Part shown: positions 1-8,403 of the stretch, one piece after another
Layout: each line of letters opens with the position of its first letter
How positions within the stretch are numbered: position 1 is the first letter of the stretch
DNA from: MTP4 sp9310u
Lineage (GTDB): Archaea; Halobacteriota; Methanosarcinia; Methanosarcinales; Methanosarcinaceae
Assembly (NCBI GenBank): GCA_030627005.1
Contig: DAOUSW010000067.1
Location: 1-17,404 of the forward strand
Direction of reading: 5' to 3'
Length of the DNA: 17,404 nucleotides
The notes under the pieces: generated by a model
What the model saw: the letters and a program-made list of their open reading frames with translations, nothing else
Database searches by the model: none
Told to the model about the DNA's origin: nothing
Made by a program: the position numbers and the translations under genes

Positions 1-136
1 GAGTTCATAAAATGCAAGAGTTCATAAAATGCAAGAGTTCATAAAATGCAAGAGTTCATAAAATGCAAGAGTTCATAAAATGCAAGAGTTCATAAAATGT
101 AAGAGTTCATAAAATGTAAGAGTTTCTTAAAAGTAA
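1..136. repeat. 17-bp tandem repeat (7 good units plus 1 degenerate)
   Basis: The unit gagttcataaaatgcaa is repeated head to tail from base 1. The first five copies are identical, units six and seven (86-119) carry c-to-t giving aaatgtaa, and the eighth (120-136, gagtttcttaaaagtaa) is degenerate. The array probably continues left of the window, because its first base is the first base of a unit. The period is not a multiple of three and no reading frame crosses it, so it is non-coding. Each unit contains CATaaaATG, a small inverted repeat. There are no spacers of variable sequence, so it is not a CRISPR. It lies downstream of the minus-strand gene ending at 183. Function unknown. Confidence 0.95.
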
Positions 137-182
137 GAATCGTAAAAAGCATGGCCTGAAGTACAGTTTCACTCTTTACGTT

Positions 183-344
183 TCACTCCTTATATCGCCT
201 GCCAGATTCATTTCCGAGGCTTCGCCTGTAATCGGAGCGGATCTGTTTTTTGCACTGTTCGCAAAGCAGAGCTTCCAGGTTTTTATCATCCAGTTTTTCT
301 TCATTTTCCCTTTCTTTTTCCTTGATGTCTTTTCCCTGATCCAT
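183..344 (-). CDS. small charged one-CxxC protein (hypothetical, 53 aa)
   Basis: I do not recognise this protein. It is short, rich in Lys/Glu, and has a single Cys-x-x-Cys pair (LLCEQCKKQ) near the middle, followed by a basic tail, which could bind a metal as half of a zinc site in a dimer. I chose the ATG at 344 because GAGGTG stands 8 nt upstream of it. An earlier in-frame ATG at 389 overlaps the end of the Nif3-family gene and has no comparable ribosome binding site of its own. The gene starts 35 nt after the stop of the Nif3-family gene on the same strand, so the two are probably cotranscribed. Small size keeps confidence moderate. Confidence 0.6.
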   Translation of the reverse strand: MDQGKDIKEKERENEEKLDDKNLEALLCEQCKKQIRSDYRRSLGNESGRRYKE

Positions 345-379
345 ATTTTCGGCACCTCGATATTCGGGTAAAAAGTAAT

Positions 380-1129
380 TCAGCCCCATTCTATTGTTTT
401 GAGCCCTGAAGGCTGTTCTATAAATTCAACATCGAGGCCGAGTAGTTCCCGGAGCCTGGGGCAGAGGGCTTCCATCCCGGGGTTTTCTGTGGCGTAGTGG
501 GTGGCATCTATCAGGCAGAGGTCTCCGTTTGACCTTAGGACGTCGTGCTTCAGTTCGGAGGATACAAAGGCTTCAGCACCTCTTTCCCGGGCAATCTGGA
601 GGTACTCGTCCCGAAAACCACTGCCCCCGTAAACCATTACGCGCCTGACCCCCTCTTTTTCCCCAGCATACATGACAGGGGTTTTCAGGCACTCTGAGAC
701 GCGGGCAGCCAGTTCTGCAGAAGAGCAGGGATCGATTTCCCCGATCCTTCCCATTCCGGCTTCCTCAACATTCCGGAGCCCCAGGCGTGCCGCAAGCACG
801 TCATTTACTCCTCCTTTAGCCCGGTCGTAATTGGTATGCATGCTATAGAGGGAGATGCCGTTCTCAAGGGCAAGCCTGAGAGAGGTTGCAAGAGGCTTCG
901 AGATTATATTTACCGGCCTGAAGATCAGGGTATGGTGGGTAATCAGCAGGTCCGCCCTGATTTCAGCAGCTTTTTCAAGGACGTAAGCGTTTGCGTCCAG
1001 GGCAACTGCAATTTTTTGAACGTTATTTTCCAGGTCCAGGATTAGCCCTATCCTGCCTTCGTCAAAGTTCTCCGCAAGTTCAGGAGGTGCGATTTCTTCA
1101 AGAATTTCTACGATTTTTGCAAGTTCCAT
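380..1129 (-). CDS. Nif3/YbgI-family (DUF34) dinuclear metal protein
   Basis: This is a full-length Nif3-like protein of 249 aa. Family hallmarks visible are the ITHHTLIF motif (His65, His66), SMHTNYDRAKGGVNDVLA (His98, Asp102) and the C-terminal DATHYATENPGMEAL (His211, Glu215). These residues make up the dinuclear metal site that members of this family build inside a toroidal hexamer. The family is often labelled GTP cyclohydrolase I type 2 or NIF3, but its physiological substrate is not settled, so I give no reaction. The start ATG at 1129 is preceded by GAGGGG 7 nt upstream. A 53-aa protein follows on the same strand. Length is typical of the compact form of the family, without an inserted PII-like domain. 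Confidence 0.93.
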   Translation of the reverse strand: MELAKIVEILEEIAPPELAENFDEGRIGLILDLENNVQKIAVALDANAYVLEKAAEIRADLLITHHTLIFRPVNIISKPLATSLRLALENGISLYSMHTNYDRAKGGVNDVLAARLGLRNVEEAGMGRIGEIDPCSSAELAARVSECLKTPVMYAGEKEGVRRVMVYGGSGFRDEYLQIARERGAEAFVSSELKHDVLRSNGDLCLIDATHYATENPGMEALCPRLRELLGLDVEFIEQPSGLKTIEWG

Positions 1130-1816
1130 GGAAAAGCCCCTCTAATGGATGTAAATTTCACTCCTTCAGGATCTGTCACGTACTAAGTTGCCATGGATAT
1201 TTAAATATCTCCTTCCTGCGACCATGTTCTCTTCCCGATTGCATTCCCTTCGTAATACTTCAGCAGGAAATCCCCCGGGTCTTTAGCTTAGGGGTCGTTA
1301 ACGTAGACATCCTGTGCGCTTAAACACTGAACACTTTTTTCAAGCCCAATTTTTGGGGAGGTTGACCCCTATTTATACTTTTCTTTAATTCCGCACAGCA
1401 GGGCTCAGGAGGTAAAAGGGAAAGGTTCATAAACCTTCACCAAACAACAAATTCAAAAAATTTATTATAAATATCCGCAAAACTTAAAATATGTTAAAAA
1501 AAGATATTTACAAAGACATCTGTCAAATTACAGGCATAAAGGCAAAAATGATACAATAAAAAAGAGACAAAAGCTGCAAAATTAAATTGCCTGAAGAAAA
1601 ACTTTAGTCACTTTATATCATCAACGTTTCAAGCTATAATGATCATCACTTAAAAAAATGCATAAAGAATTCAATAACAGAATACCTAAAAGAATTCAAT
1701 AACAGAATACCTAAAAAAATTCAATAACAGAATACCCAAAAGAATACGAGAATGTGTAAATATTTCCGGAGGATGAGGGCACTGCATCACCAGTGTCAAT
1801 TCAGGGAGGGATAACT
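1130..1816. other. 687-bp AT-rich intergenic region with candidate TATA boxes
   Basis: No convincing gene or tRNA is visible between the divergent starts of the Nif3-family gene and the surface-protein gene. The left half is mixed in composition. It contains an AGGAGGT at about 1409 that is not followed by a start codon, and a small inverted repeat aaggtt/aacctt near 1424-1440. The right half is very A-rich on the plus strand. TATA-like stretches are atttatactt (1371-1380), tttattataaatat (from about 1461) and ctttatatca (1611-1620). The last is the best candidate for the surface-protein gene and would give a leader of roughly 170 nt that includes the 25-bp repeats at 1664-1737. Confidence 0.55.
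1664..1747. repeat. 25-bp tandem repeat in the leader of the surface-protein gene (3 units plus partial)
   Basis: The core gaattcaataacagaatac occurs at 1667 and 1692, and as aaattcaataacagaatac at 1717, so the period is exactly 25 bp. A fourth partial unit (aaaagaatac) ends at 1747. The array lies 70-150 nt upstream of the ATG of the surface-protein gene. If the TATA-like ctttatatca at 1611 is used, the repeats would be transcribed as part of the 5' leader. They contain no start codon in a useful context. Function is unknown; a protein-binding or RNA-level regulatory role is possible but not shown. Confidence 0.9.
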
Positions 1817-3436
1817 ATGGTTAAAAAAACCTTACTTCTGGCATTACTCATCGTTTTTATCCTCTCCTGCCTTTCTACTGCTGCTCTTGCTGCAGATGAT
1901 GTGGAGTGGGTGGAGAAGCTTAACGATAAAAAACTTTACTGGGGAGATTCCGTCACAGTCGGAGGCTATGTAGTTAAAGCAGAAGACTTTCATGACGAAG
2001 GAACGGTGTTTGTCACTATTTCAAAAGATGGGGAAGAACTGAAAAGTGGCCCTCTTGCTGCGGGGCTGGAACTCGAATATGACGATGAAATAAAGGTCTA
2101 TGCCCAGAAAGTGGACCCTAATTATGAAATCATTAAAAAGAACGGGGTAGAGTTCAAAACTGACAACTGGAACCCTTATGCCCAGCTGGATATTCTCCTC
2201 AGGGGAAAACCCGGTTTCGATATCGACGTTGACACGGACCAGGACAGCTACGACCCGAAATCTGCTGCCGATAGCAGGATAGATGTGACGATAAACGTTA
2301 AGAACGACGGAGACGCAAAAGCCGAAAACGTTGTGCTGACAATTGACACTGCAGGGCTTGAGGTAATAAGTGGAAAAACAAAGTACACTTACACAAAGGT
2401 CCTGAAAGGTGAAGTATTGGAGCCGATTACCCTCACATTGAAGACTCCTGCACCCTGGGAAGATACCGATTACAAAATTATCGTAAAGACCGAGTTTGAG
2501 GATTTCAAGGATGAGGAGTACGAAGACGAAGGGTCAAAGACCATAAAGATCAAGCGGAAATGGGACCTTATAGTTTCGAAGAGCACCACAAAAGAGCGCC
2601 ATATGGGAGAGCCAGTATACGTTTCGATAACAGTCCGGAATGGTGGCCTCTGTGATATTAAAGATATCGAACTTACGGATACACTGGTCTCAGGCATGCG
2701 GCTTGAAGAAGATATGGAGCTTGGTACAACCCTTTCCCTGGAAGCGGGGGAAGTTGCTGCGGATGTCTTCAAGTACACCCTGATCCCGGAAAAACCAGGG
2801 GATTTCACATTCCCCAAAGCGGTTGCCACTTTCACCCTGCCCAACGGGGTGAGTAAGAAAGTCGAATCTGACAATTCCGATAAGACCAAAATCTACGGTC
2901 CGAACATAATACTTACCAAATCGCTCAGCACAAAGCAGCTTGAAGAAGGGGACGAACTGACGGTCACGGTAACCGTAAAGAACTCAGGTAACGTTGACTC
3001 AAGCGTAACGGTTACCGATACCGTTCCTCCCGAAGCAAAATTCATAAGCGGGGAAACAAGCTATAAAGGAGTCCTCCAGAGCGGCGGCGGGGCAAAGACC
3101 ATCAAATACGTCCTGCAGATGCACAGCGAAGGGGAAGTCCAGCTGCCCACTTGCAAAGCAACTTTCCTTGACCTTGAAAGCTACAAGGGAGAAGTCGATT
3201 CCAATACCCCGGCTGTTGTGAATGTGGGGGCCCTGACCCTGGAAGCAAGCAGCGAACAGCAGCAGCCCGCAGGGTCAACGGAATCCAACCAGGAAAAGAA
3301 AGAAGAACCCGATGATACCCATGTGAAAACCGGCGGGACTGAAGAGGATTACGGGGATACCCCGGGTTTTGGTTCCCTGCTTGCGGGCCTCGGGCTGCTG
3401 GGAGTTGCAGGGCTCAGGAAAAAAGGGCTTGTCTGA
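1817..3436 (+). CDS. secreted cell-surface protein, COG1361-type repeats with PGF sorting signal
   Basis: The product is 539 aa from the ATG at 1817, which has GGGAGG 7 nt upstream. A GTG eight codons earlier has no such site. Residues 1-26 form a signal peptide (lysines, a hydrophobic core, then ALA before ADD). The mature part has three related beta-sandwich stretches of the CARDB/COG1361 kind, at roughly 153-245, 258-345 and 374-470, each with the pattern of extended beta strands around a VTINVKNDG, ITVRNGG or VTVTVKNSG motif. A Gln/Glu/Thr-rich linker follows. Then PGF (516-518), a hydrophobic helix and an RKK tail make an archaeosortase-type (PGF-CTERM-like) signal, implying processing and lipid anchoring at the cell surface. 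It stands alone between spacers. The ligand is unknown. Confidence 0.85.
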   Translation: MVKKTLLLALLIVFILSCLSTAALAADDVEWVEKLNDKKLYWGDSVTVGGYVVKAEDFHDEGTVFVTISKDGEELKSGPLAAGLELEYDDEIKVYAQKVDPNYEIIKKNGVEFKTDNWNPYAQLDILLRGKPGFDIDVDTDQDSYDPKSAADSRIDVTINVKNDGDAKAENVVLTIDTAGLEVISGKTKYTYTKVLKGEVLEPITLTLKTPAPWEDTDYKIIVKTEFEDFKDEEYEDEGSKTIKIKRKWDLIVSKSTTKERHMGEPVYVSITVRNGGLCDIKDIELTDTLVSGMRLEEDMELGTTLSLEAGEVAADVFKYTLIPEKPGDFTFPKAVATFTLPNGVSKKVESDNSDKTKIYGPNIILTKSLSTKQLEEGDELTVTVTVKNSGNVDSSVTVTDTVPPEAKFISGETSYKGVLQSGGGAKTIKYVLQMHSEGEVQLPTCKATFLDLESYKGEVDSNTPAVVNVGALTLEASSEQQQPAGSTESNQEKKEEPDDTHVKTGGTEEDYGDTPGFGSLLAGLGLLGVAGLRKKGLV

Positions 3437-3448
3437 AAATTACTCAGG

Positions 3449-3472
3449 AGAGCGTTTTTAAGCGCTCTTTTT
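3449..3472 (+). terminator. hairpin plus T-run after the surface-protein gene
   Basis: AGAGCG (3449-3454) pairs with CGCTCT (3463-3468) across an 8-nt T-rich loop, and the right arm runs into TTTTT. It starts 13 nt after the stop codon. Archaeal termination mainly needs the T-run, so the hairpin may only add to it. Confidence 0.6.
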
Positions 3473-3780
3473 GAGATTCCCTTTTTTCAGAAACTCTAAG
3501 ACTTCCTTTTTTCAGAAACTCTTTTTTAGCTGCTCTCCGGATTTCCGGGGGGCATAACTTTTCTCCTATTCATTCCTCAAAATTTTCTTCTTTTAAATTC
3601 TCTATTTTTTCATTCCTTTTTTTGCATATTCCATTTTGAACTCCTCTATTTGCTCGTTCCTTTTCTATTCATTTCATTTGTTCATCCTTTTTTCAACCAG
3701 CCCCTCCATTTACAGGGGGGTGCTGATTTTTCAAGGTCTCTTTCTGGAGAATAACCCATCTGTCGGAAAATAAGTAAAAG
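3473..3780. other. polypyrimidine-rich intergenic spacer
   Basis: This stretch contains no credible gene. The plus strand is dominated by T and C, with a duplicated block ccttttttcagaaactct (about 3479-3523) and many loosely repeated ttcatt/ttcctt words up to about 3700. The last 100 bases become more mixed and lead into the promoter of the DHH gene. The 62-aa minus-strand reading frame across 3682-3870 overlaps the start of the DHH gene and looks like a chance product of A-rich composition. Confidence 0.5.
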
Positions 3781-3790
3781 CTTAAAAATA
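3781..3790 (+). promoter_or_regulatory. candidate TATA box for the DHH-engB operon
   Basis: The sequence cttaaaaata lies about 50 nt before the ATG at 3840 and would place transcription start near 3812, giving a leader of roughly 28 nt. It fits the archaeal TATA pattern only loosely. The start codon has a weak purine-rich site (ggaag) rather than a strong GGAGG. Confidence 0.35.
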
Positions 3791-3839
3791 AGAAAGGAAA
3801 CTTCTTTACTCTCAATTAAAAGGAAAAAGGAAGCCCAGA

Positions 3840-4838
3840 ATGAAAGAACCCCAAAACCTGCTATCAGCAAAAACCCTGATTCTTACCCACGGAGATTCGG
3901 ACGGGATATGCTCGGGTGCCATTGCAAAGAGTGCCTACCCGGATGCATCCGTATACTTCACAAATCCGGTCAGCCTTCTGGATAAACTGAACGAGATCAG
4001 AGACGTTAAAAACCTCATCATCTGTGACATAGCAATTAATGAAAGGCACTGCTTCGAACTTTACTCCAGGCTCCAGGAACTTGCCAAAAAGTGTAACCTC
4101 TACTACATCGATCACCACCCTCTCCCGGAAAGCTGCATGGAATATGAAAAAGGGGGAGATGAATGGTTTTACAATGACTGCACAGGGCCCTGCACCTCAG
4201 AACTAACCTTCTGCATCTTTGAAGACCTGCTGAGCCGGGACATGAGGAGGGTTGCCATTTACGGGGCTATAGGAGACTTTTGCGACAACACGCCCCATGT
4301 AAAAAATTGGGTAAAGGACTGGGACAAACGAAGCCTCTACTTCCAGGCAGGGACCCTGATCCAGGCGGTGCTCCAAAAGGGCAAGGACTACGAATTCAAG
4401 AGGACGCTCCCGAATCCTCTCTCAAGGGACAGGATTCCTTCAAGGATTCCGGACCTCCTGGACCTTGCCCGGGATGCGGCCCTGAACGAAGAAAAGATCC
4501 GGGTCTTTGTCAAACAAAACGTGAAAGTCCTGATAAACAGCGCGTATATTGTAAATACGAATAACTCCATTTCAAAAGCAGCTATCTACGCAGCCTCATA
4601 CGGACGGAAGGAAATTGGCATTGCAGCCGAACACCGTCCGAAAAAAGGGATATACGACCTGAGTATCCGTTCCAGGGGCCCGGCAGACATTAACCGGCTC
4701 CTGCGCAGCATTGCTCCCCGGTTCGGAGGAAGCGGTGGAGGGCATCCTCACGCGGGAGGGGCACGCATCCCCGAAGACTCCGTTGAGGCTTTTCTCCATG
4801 CCTTCGATGCCGGGCTTGGAGAAGCAGAAATGAGGTAA
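3840..4838 (+). CDS. DHH/DHHA1-family phosphoesterase
   Basis: The protein of 332 aa belongs to the DHH phosphoesterase superfamily, which hydrolyses phosphodiester bonds in small nucleotides, cyclic dinucleotides or single-stranded nucleic acid using two metal ions, usually manganese. Visible motifs are THGDSDG (His17, Asp19, Asp21), the aspartate of ICDIA (Asp63), the name-giving DHH (91-93), Asp146 in GAIGDFCD, and a C-terminal DHHA1 substrate-binding motif GGSGGGHPHAGGARI (296-310). It is shorter than archaeal RecJ/GAN nucleases and closer to the COG2404-type single-protein phosphodiesterases, so the substrate is best left open (nanoRNA, cyclic nucleotide or pAp are all possible). It is followed after 7 nt by the EngB-type GTPase, clearly an operon. 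Confidence 0.88.
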   Translation: MKEPQNLLSAKTLILTHGDSDGICSGAIAKSAYPDASVYFTNPVSLLDKLNEIRDVKNLIICDIAINERHCFELYSRLQELAKKCNLYYIDHHPLPESCMEYEKGGDEWFYNDCTGPCTSELTFCIFEDLLSRDMRRVAIYGAIGDFCDNTPHVKNWVKDWDKRSLYFQAGTLIQAVLQKGKDYEFKRTLPNPLSRDRIPSRIPDLLDLARDAALNEEKIRVFVKQNVKVLINSAYIVNTNNSISKAAIYAASYGRKEIGIAAEHRPKKGIYDLSIRSRGPADINRLLRSIAPRFGGSGGGHPHAGGARIPEDSVEAFLHAFDAGLGEAEMR

Positions 4839-4845
4839 AGAAAAA

Positions 4846-5475
4846 ATGAAAGCAAGCAAAACCGTGGAACAAAACGGTACAAACCTTGAAATCCTCTTCG
4901 TCGGGCGCTCCAACGTGGGCAAATCATCTCTCATAAAGGAACTTTTCGGAGCAAAAGTAAGGGTCGGAAAACGCCCCGGAGTTACCCTGCGCCCCTTCCA
5001 CGTCCAGCTCTCGGATCTGCTCGTCACCGACATGCCGGGCTTCGGTTTCATGAGCGGGGTCAAGGACCGGAAACAGGACATCGTGAAAGACAAGATTGTA
5101 CACTACATCGAAAACAATGCCGAAAGGATCAAGCTCGGAGTCCTGGTGATAGACGGCCCCTTCTTCCCGGATGTTGTCGACCGCTGGGATGCCAGGGATC
5201 AGATCCCCATTGACATTGAAATGTTTGATTTCCTGAGGGAAGTCGGAATTGATACCCTGATAGCTGCAAACAAGATGGACAAAGTCAAAGAAAACGAGTA
5301 TGACCCTCTCCTGGATGAAATCGCAGGCCGCCTTGGGCTTGAACCCCCATGGGAAAACTGGAAACACCTGATCGCTCCGATCAGCGTCAAGAAAGGGGAC
5401 TTAAAAGCCCTCAAAATCCTCCTGAAGGACAGGCTGCACGAAATGAAACGGGACGACCTGTTCAAATATGTTTGA
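4846..5475 (+). CDS. engB: EngB/YihA-type GTP-binding protein
   Basis: This is a 209-aa TRAFAC GTPase with all core motifs: G1 GRSNVGKSS (20-28), a G2 threonine in PGVTLRP (44-50), G3 DMPGFG (62-67) and G4 NKMDK (142-146). The GRSNVGKSSL and PGxT forms are typical of the EngB family, which in bacteria acts in large-subunit ribosome assembly; an equivalent role in archaea is inferred. The segment FFPDVVDRWDARDQIPIDIE matches the usual EngB region between G3 and G4. The start has GAGGT 9 nt upstream, lying inside the stop-codon region of the DHH gene (ATGAGGTAA), so translation is probably coupled. The last codons are partly duplicated just beyond the stop (see the repeat at 5455-5502). Confidence 0.92.
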   Translation: MKASKTVEQNGTNLEILFVGRSNVGKSSLIKELFGAKVRVGKRPGVTLRPFHVQLSDLLVTDMPGFGFMSGVKDRKQDIVKDKIVHYIENNAERIKLGVLVIDGPFFPDVVDRWDARDQIPIDIEMFDFLREVGIDTLIAANKMDKVKENEYDPLLDEIAGRLGLEPPWENWKHLIAPISVKKGDLKALKILLKDRLHEMKRDDLFKYV

Positions 5476-5502
5476 GGGGGGACCTGTTCAAGTACATTTG
5501 AG
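5455..5502 (+). repeat. imperfect direct duplication of the engB 3' end
   Basis: Bases 5455-5476, which encode the last six residues and stop of EngB plus one base, reappear at 5481-5502 with 19 of 22 bases identical. The three differences fall so that the second copy would read DLFKYI-stop instead of DLFKYV-stop; two of them are synonymous. The second copy is out of frame with the first (offset 26) and lies outside the gene. Confidence 0.85.
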
Positions 5503-5580
5503 ATTTCAGGATTCGAATCTCAAAAATTAAATACAGTTTGGGACTCATAACGAAAATTAAAAAGAATCGCCGGCCAAAGT

Positions 5581-7284
5581 TCAAAGCTGTTTCCGCTGCT
5601 GGGAATAGACCCTTTCGATCCGCTGGATGCTGTCGGCTTCATCAGGGGCTTTATCGTTCCGGATGCGGATGAAACGGGGGAAGCGTAGGGCAAAACCTGA
5701 GTCGTAGTTGGGGCTCTTCTGGATTTCTTCGAAAGCGATTTCGACCACTACTTTTGGCCGGACAGCAAAAACTCCTCCGGCTTCCCCGCCCATGAGCCCG
5801 GAGAGCATTTCGGTGAGCTCTTTGAGCTGTTCGTCACTCAGGCCGGTGCCTACCTTGCCGATTTGCAGGAAGCGGGTTGTATCAGAGTCGTAGCAGCCGA
5901 CTGTGTACGAGCCTATAAGGTTTGCCCGTCTCCCGAAACCCCATTCGGCACCGATGACCACAAGGTCAAGGGTTTCCATGAGGGGCTTTTTCTTGAGCCA
6001 GTTTTTACCGCGTTTTCCAGGGGAATAAATGGAATCCGGATTTTTGACCATGATGCCTTCGTGCCCGGCATCCAGGGCTTCCTGATAGATCTTTTCCACG
6101 AGTTCGAGATCGCCTGTGATGACCTGCTCGTCTACGGAAATGGACTTCGAGTTTTCAACCGAACTTTCCACGCAGGAGCTGAGGGCTTTTCGCCGCTCGC
6201 GGAGGGGGAGGTAGATAAGGGTCTCCCCGTTCAGGTACATGATGTCAAAGAGGTTGAGCTGAATCGGGATTGAGGCGGCTTTTTCAGCCACATCATACTT
6301 GCGCCGGAAACGCTTCAGGATCTCCTGGAAAGCCCTCGGTTTGCCGTCTTCTGCCACAGCTACGACTTCCCCGTCAAGGATTGCGGATTCAGCTTTCACA
6401 TGCTTCCGGACGATGTCGACAAGGTCGGGGAGGGAGTTTGTTACGTTTTCGAGTTTCCTTGAGAAAATGGTTACCGAATTCCTGTCCTTGTGGATCTGGA
6501 CCCTTGCCCCGTCGAACTTCCATTCGATTGCAGCTTCCTTCATGTCCCTTATATCAGCATCGATGTCGGGGCTGATCTGAGAGAGCATCATTTTGATGGG
6601 GCGGTTTATTTCGATCCCGAGCTTTTTCAGGCCCTCAACCCCCTCGGCCTTGGCTGCGGCAGCCACATCCCCGAGGTCGTTCGTGACCATAAAAGCTTGT
6701 TCCACAACATCTGCCGGCACGTTGAAAGCTTTTGCAATAGCATCCCTTACGACGCCTTCCCCAACTCCAATGCGCAGTTCTTCAAGGGCGAGGCGGGCGA
6801 TGTACTTTGCTTCTCTGGGGTTGGAAGAGTTGAAAAGGAACTGGAGATTTTTGATTTTCAAATTCTGGGAGCCTTTTCCTGTGGCTTCGGAAGCGGTAAT
6901 GAAACGCTGGTAGACTTCGGAGATGGAAAATTCGGATTCCTCTTCCAGGAATGAAGTAAAAGTGACCTGGTTTTTCCTCTTTTCCTTCAGGATCAGGAGG
7001 GCCGTTTCTCCTATGTCTCCCGTGGTCCGTATCAGGGCTTCAATACTCTTTACCGACATTCCCGACGCTTTCGAGAGAGCCATATAAAGGAGGCTGGTCC
7101 CGATCCCCAGCTGTTTTCCTGTCCAGGCAGGGAAGACTTCACTCATGATGAAGTGGGTTGCCAGAGGTAGTTCTTCAACTTCCACTTTCCGTAGAAATTC
7201 CGCAACCTTATTCGTGGTTTCGATGGTACTCGATATCTTCTCGATGGCCTGGCAGATCTCTGCAAATTCCCTGAAGCTCGTCAT
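5581..7284 (-). CDS. lig: ATP-dependent DNA ligase
   Basis: A 567-aa archaeal replicative-type ligase that seals nicks in DNA using ATP through a lysyl-AMP intermediate. The order is an N-terminal DNA-binding domain (about 1-225), the adenylation domain with motif I WKFDGARVQ (catalytic Lys256), motif III LDGE (303-306), motif IV EGIMVK (409-414) and motif V WLKKK (429-433), then an OB-fold with the C-terminal FALRFPRFIRIRNDK segment. Length and layout match full-length archaeal ligases, with no sign of truncation. The ATG at 7284 has only a G-rich weak site (gggg) 3 nt upstream; the sequence just before it has no better start. It converges with engB and lies 94 bp downstream of the homoserine dehydrogenase gene on the same strand. 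Confidence 0.96.
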   Translation of the reverse strand: MTSFREFAEICQAIEKISSTIETTNKVAEFLRKVEVEELPLATHFIMSEVFPAWTGKQLGIGTSLLYMALSKASGMSVKSIEALIRTTGDIGETALLILKEKRKNQVTFTSFLEEESEFSISEVYQRFITASEATGKGSQNLKIKNLQFLFNSSNPREAKYIARLALEELRIGVGEGVVRDAIAKAFNVPADVVEQAFMVTNDLGDVAAAAKAEGVEGLKKLGIEINRPIKMMLSQISPDIDADIRDMKEAAIEWKFDGARVQIHKDRNSVTIFSRKLENVTNSLPDLVDIVRKHVKAESAILDGEVVAVAEDGKPRAFQEILKRFRRKYDVAEKAASIPIQLNLFDIMYLNGETLIYLPLRERRKALSSCVESSVENSKSISVDEQVITGDLELVEKIYQEALDAGHEGIMVKNPDSIYSPGKRGKNWLKKKPLMETLDLVVIGAEWGFGRRANLIGSYTVGCYDSDTTRFLQIGKVGTGLSDEQLKELTEMLSGLMGGEAGGVFAVRPKVVVEIAFEEIQKSPNYDSGFALRFPRFIRIRNDKAPDEADSIQRIERVYSQQRKQL

Positions 7285-7378
7285 GGTCCCCGCAGCTTTT
7301 ATTTTTTGGTTTACGATGTGTTAGCTATTTTAGCTCTTCGGGCATCCGGATTTTGATCCGCAGCCTTCTTGTTTCCTT

Positions 7379-8377
7379 TCACTGCTCCCTGTAAATCGAG
7401 ACAAGGTCACTGAGAATTGCACTTGCGGTTTCCACAGAGCCGGCACCTCTGCCCGTAACAGTGATTTCTCCTGCAAGTTCGGTATCCAGGGAAGCCACGT
7501 TGAGGGTCCCTCCAACAGCCAGGGGGTGGTTAATGGGGACAAGCCTGGGAGCCACATGGATCCGGTCCCTGCTGACCTCCCCTATGAGTTTGATCACGTG
7601 TCCGTTCTCGTAAGCCATTTCCAGGGCTTCGGGAGTGATTTTCGTAATTCCCGTAACGTCGACATCCTCATAGGTGGTGTCCAGCCCGAAGATGGCGTTT
7701 GCAAGGATTACGAGTTTGCAGGCGGTATCGATTCCTTCCACATCGTAAGTCGGATCTGTCTCCGCAATCCCGAGTTCCATGGACTCGGCAAGGATGTCGG
7801 TGTAACTTGCCCTTTCTTCCAGCATCCTTGTCAGGATATAGTTACAGGTCCCGTTCAGGATGCCTTTTATACTCCTGATATTGTTTCCGGCCAGGACTTC
7901 TTTTGCAAAGTTGATGACAGGCATCGAACCGCCAACAGTTGCCTCAAACCTGAACTTCGAACCTGCTGCCTTTGCGGTTTCCACGAGTTCCCGGTATTTT
8001 AGGGTAAGAGGGCCCTTGTTAGAAGTAACCACGTCCAGTCCTTTTTCGAAGGCTGCAAGCATGTTCTGGAGCCCGGCTCCCCCGGTTTCAATATTAGTAG
8101 GAGTGGTTTCGATTACCAGTTCATGGTCGATGGACTTGATGACTTCAAGGCCCGTGATTTTTTCCTGGGCAACTGTTCCCTTTTCCCTTTTGCGGGCAAG
8201 GCAGTCAGCAAGGTCCACCCCCTCGGGAGAGAGGGTTGCACCTCTCGAGTCCACTACCGCAATCACGCGGACGTCAAGGCCCATATTTTCCAGGTACTCT
8301 TTCTTCATCAGGAGCACTTCGGCTACACCCTGTCCGATCGCACCGAATCCGATAATGGAACAGCGTACTGTTTTCAT
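7379..8377 (-). CDS. hom: homoserine dehydrogenase (short form, no ACT domain)
   Basis: The 332-aa enzyme reduces aspartate semialdehyde to homoserine with NAD(P)H, at the branch to threonine and methionine. The Rossmann motif GFGAIG is at 10-15, SNKGPLT with the conserved Lys121 follows, then the family signature NGTCNYILTRM (175-185), the catalytic region YDVEGIDTACKL (Asp212, Lys221) and the terminal GRGAGSVETASAILSDL. It ends there, without the C-terminal ACT domain that bacterial full-length enzymes carry. A separate ACT-domain protein is encoded 26 nt upstream on the same strand and probably supplies that regulatory function. GGAG lies 9 nt before the ATG at 8377. Confidence 0.96.
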   Translation of the reverse strand: MKTVRCSIIGFGAIGQGVAEVLLMKKEYLENMGLDVRVIAVVDSRGATLSPEGVDLADCLARKREKGTVAQEKITGLEVIKSIDHELVIETTPTNIETGGAGLQNMLAAFEKGLDVVTSNKGPLTLKYRELVETAKAAGSKFRFEATVGGSMPVINFAKEVLAGNNIRSIKGILNGTCNYILTRMLEERASYTDILAESMELGIAETDPTYDVEGIDTACKLVILANAIFGLDTTYEDVDVTGITKITPEALEMAYENGHVIKLIGEVSRDRIHVAPRLVPINHPLAVGGTLNVASLDTELAGEITVTGRGAGSVETASAILSDLVSIYREQ

Positions 8378-8403
8378 CTTCTAATTCTCCTAAGATCTTT
8401 TTT

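Noticed and set aside
1..136. CRISPR array
   Set aside because: Units of 17 bp follow each other directly with no variable spacers.
1230..1330. Possible RNA gene in the spacer (gggtctttagcttaggggtcgt region)
   Set aside because: No cloverleaf, no CCA-like end and no T-loop GTTCGA motif could be found.
4596..5093. 165-aa minus-strand open frame across the DHH/engB junction
   Set aside because: Shadow of two clearly recognised plus-strand genes.
5500..5521. Hairpin GAGATT/AATCTC as terminator for engB or lig
   Set aside because: A 6-bp stem with a 10-nt loop and no T-run after it on either strand; too weak to call.
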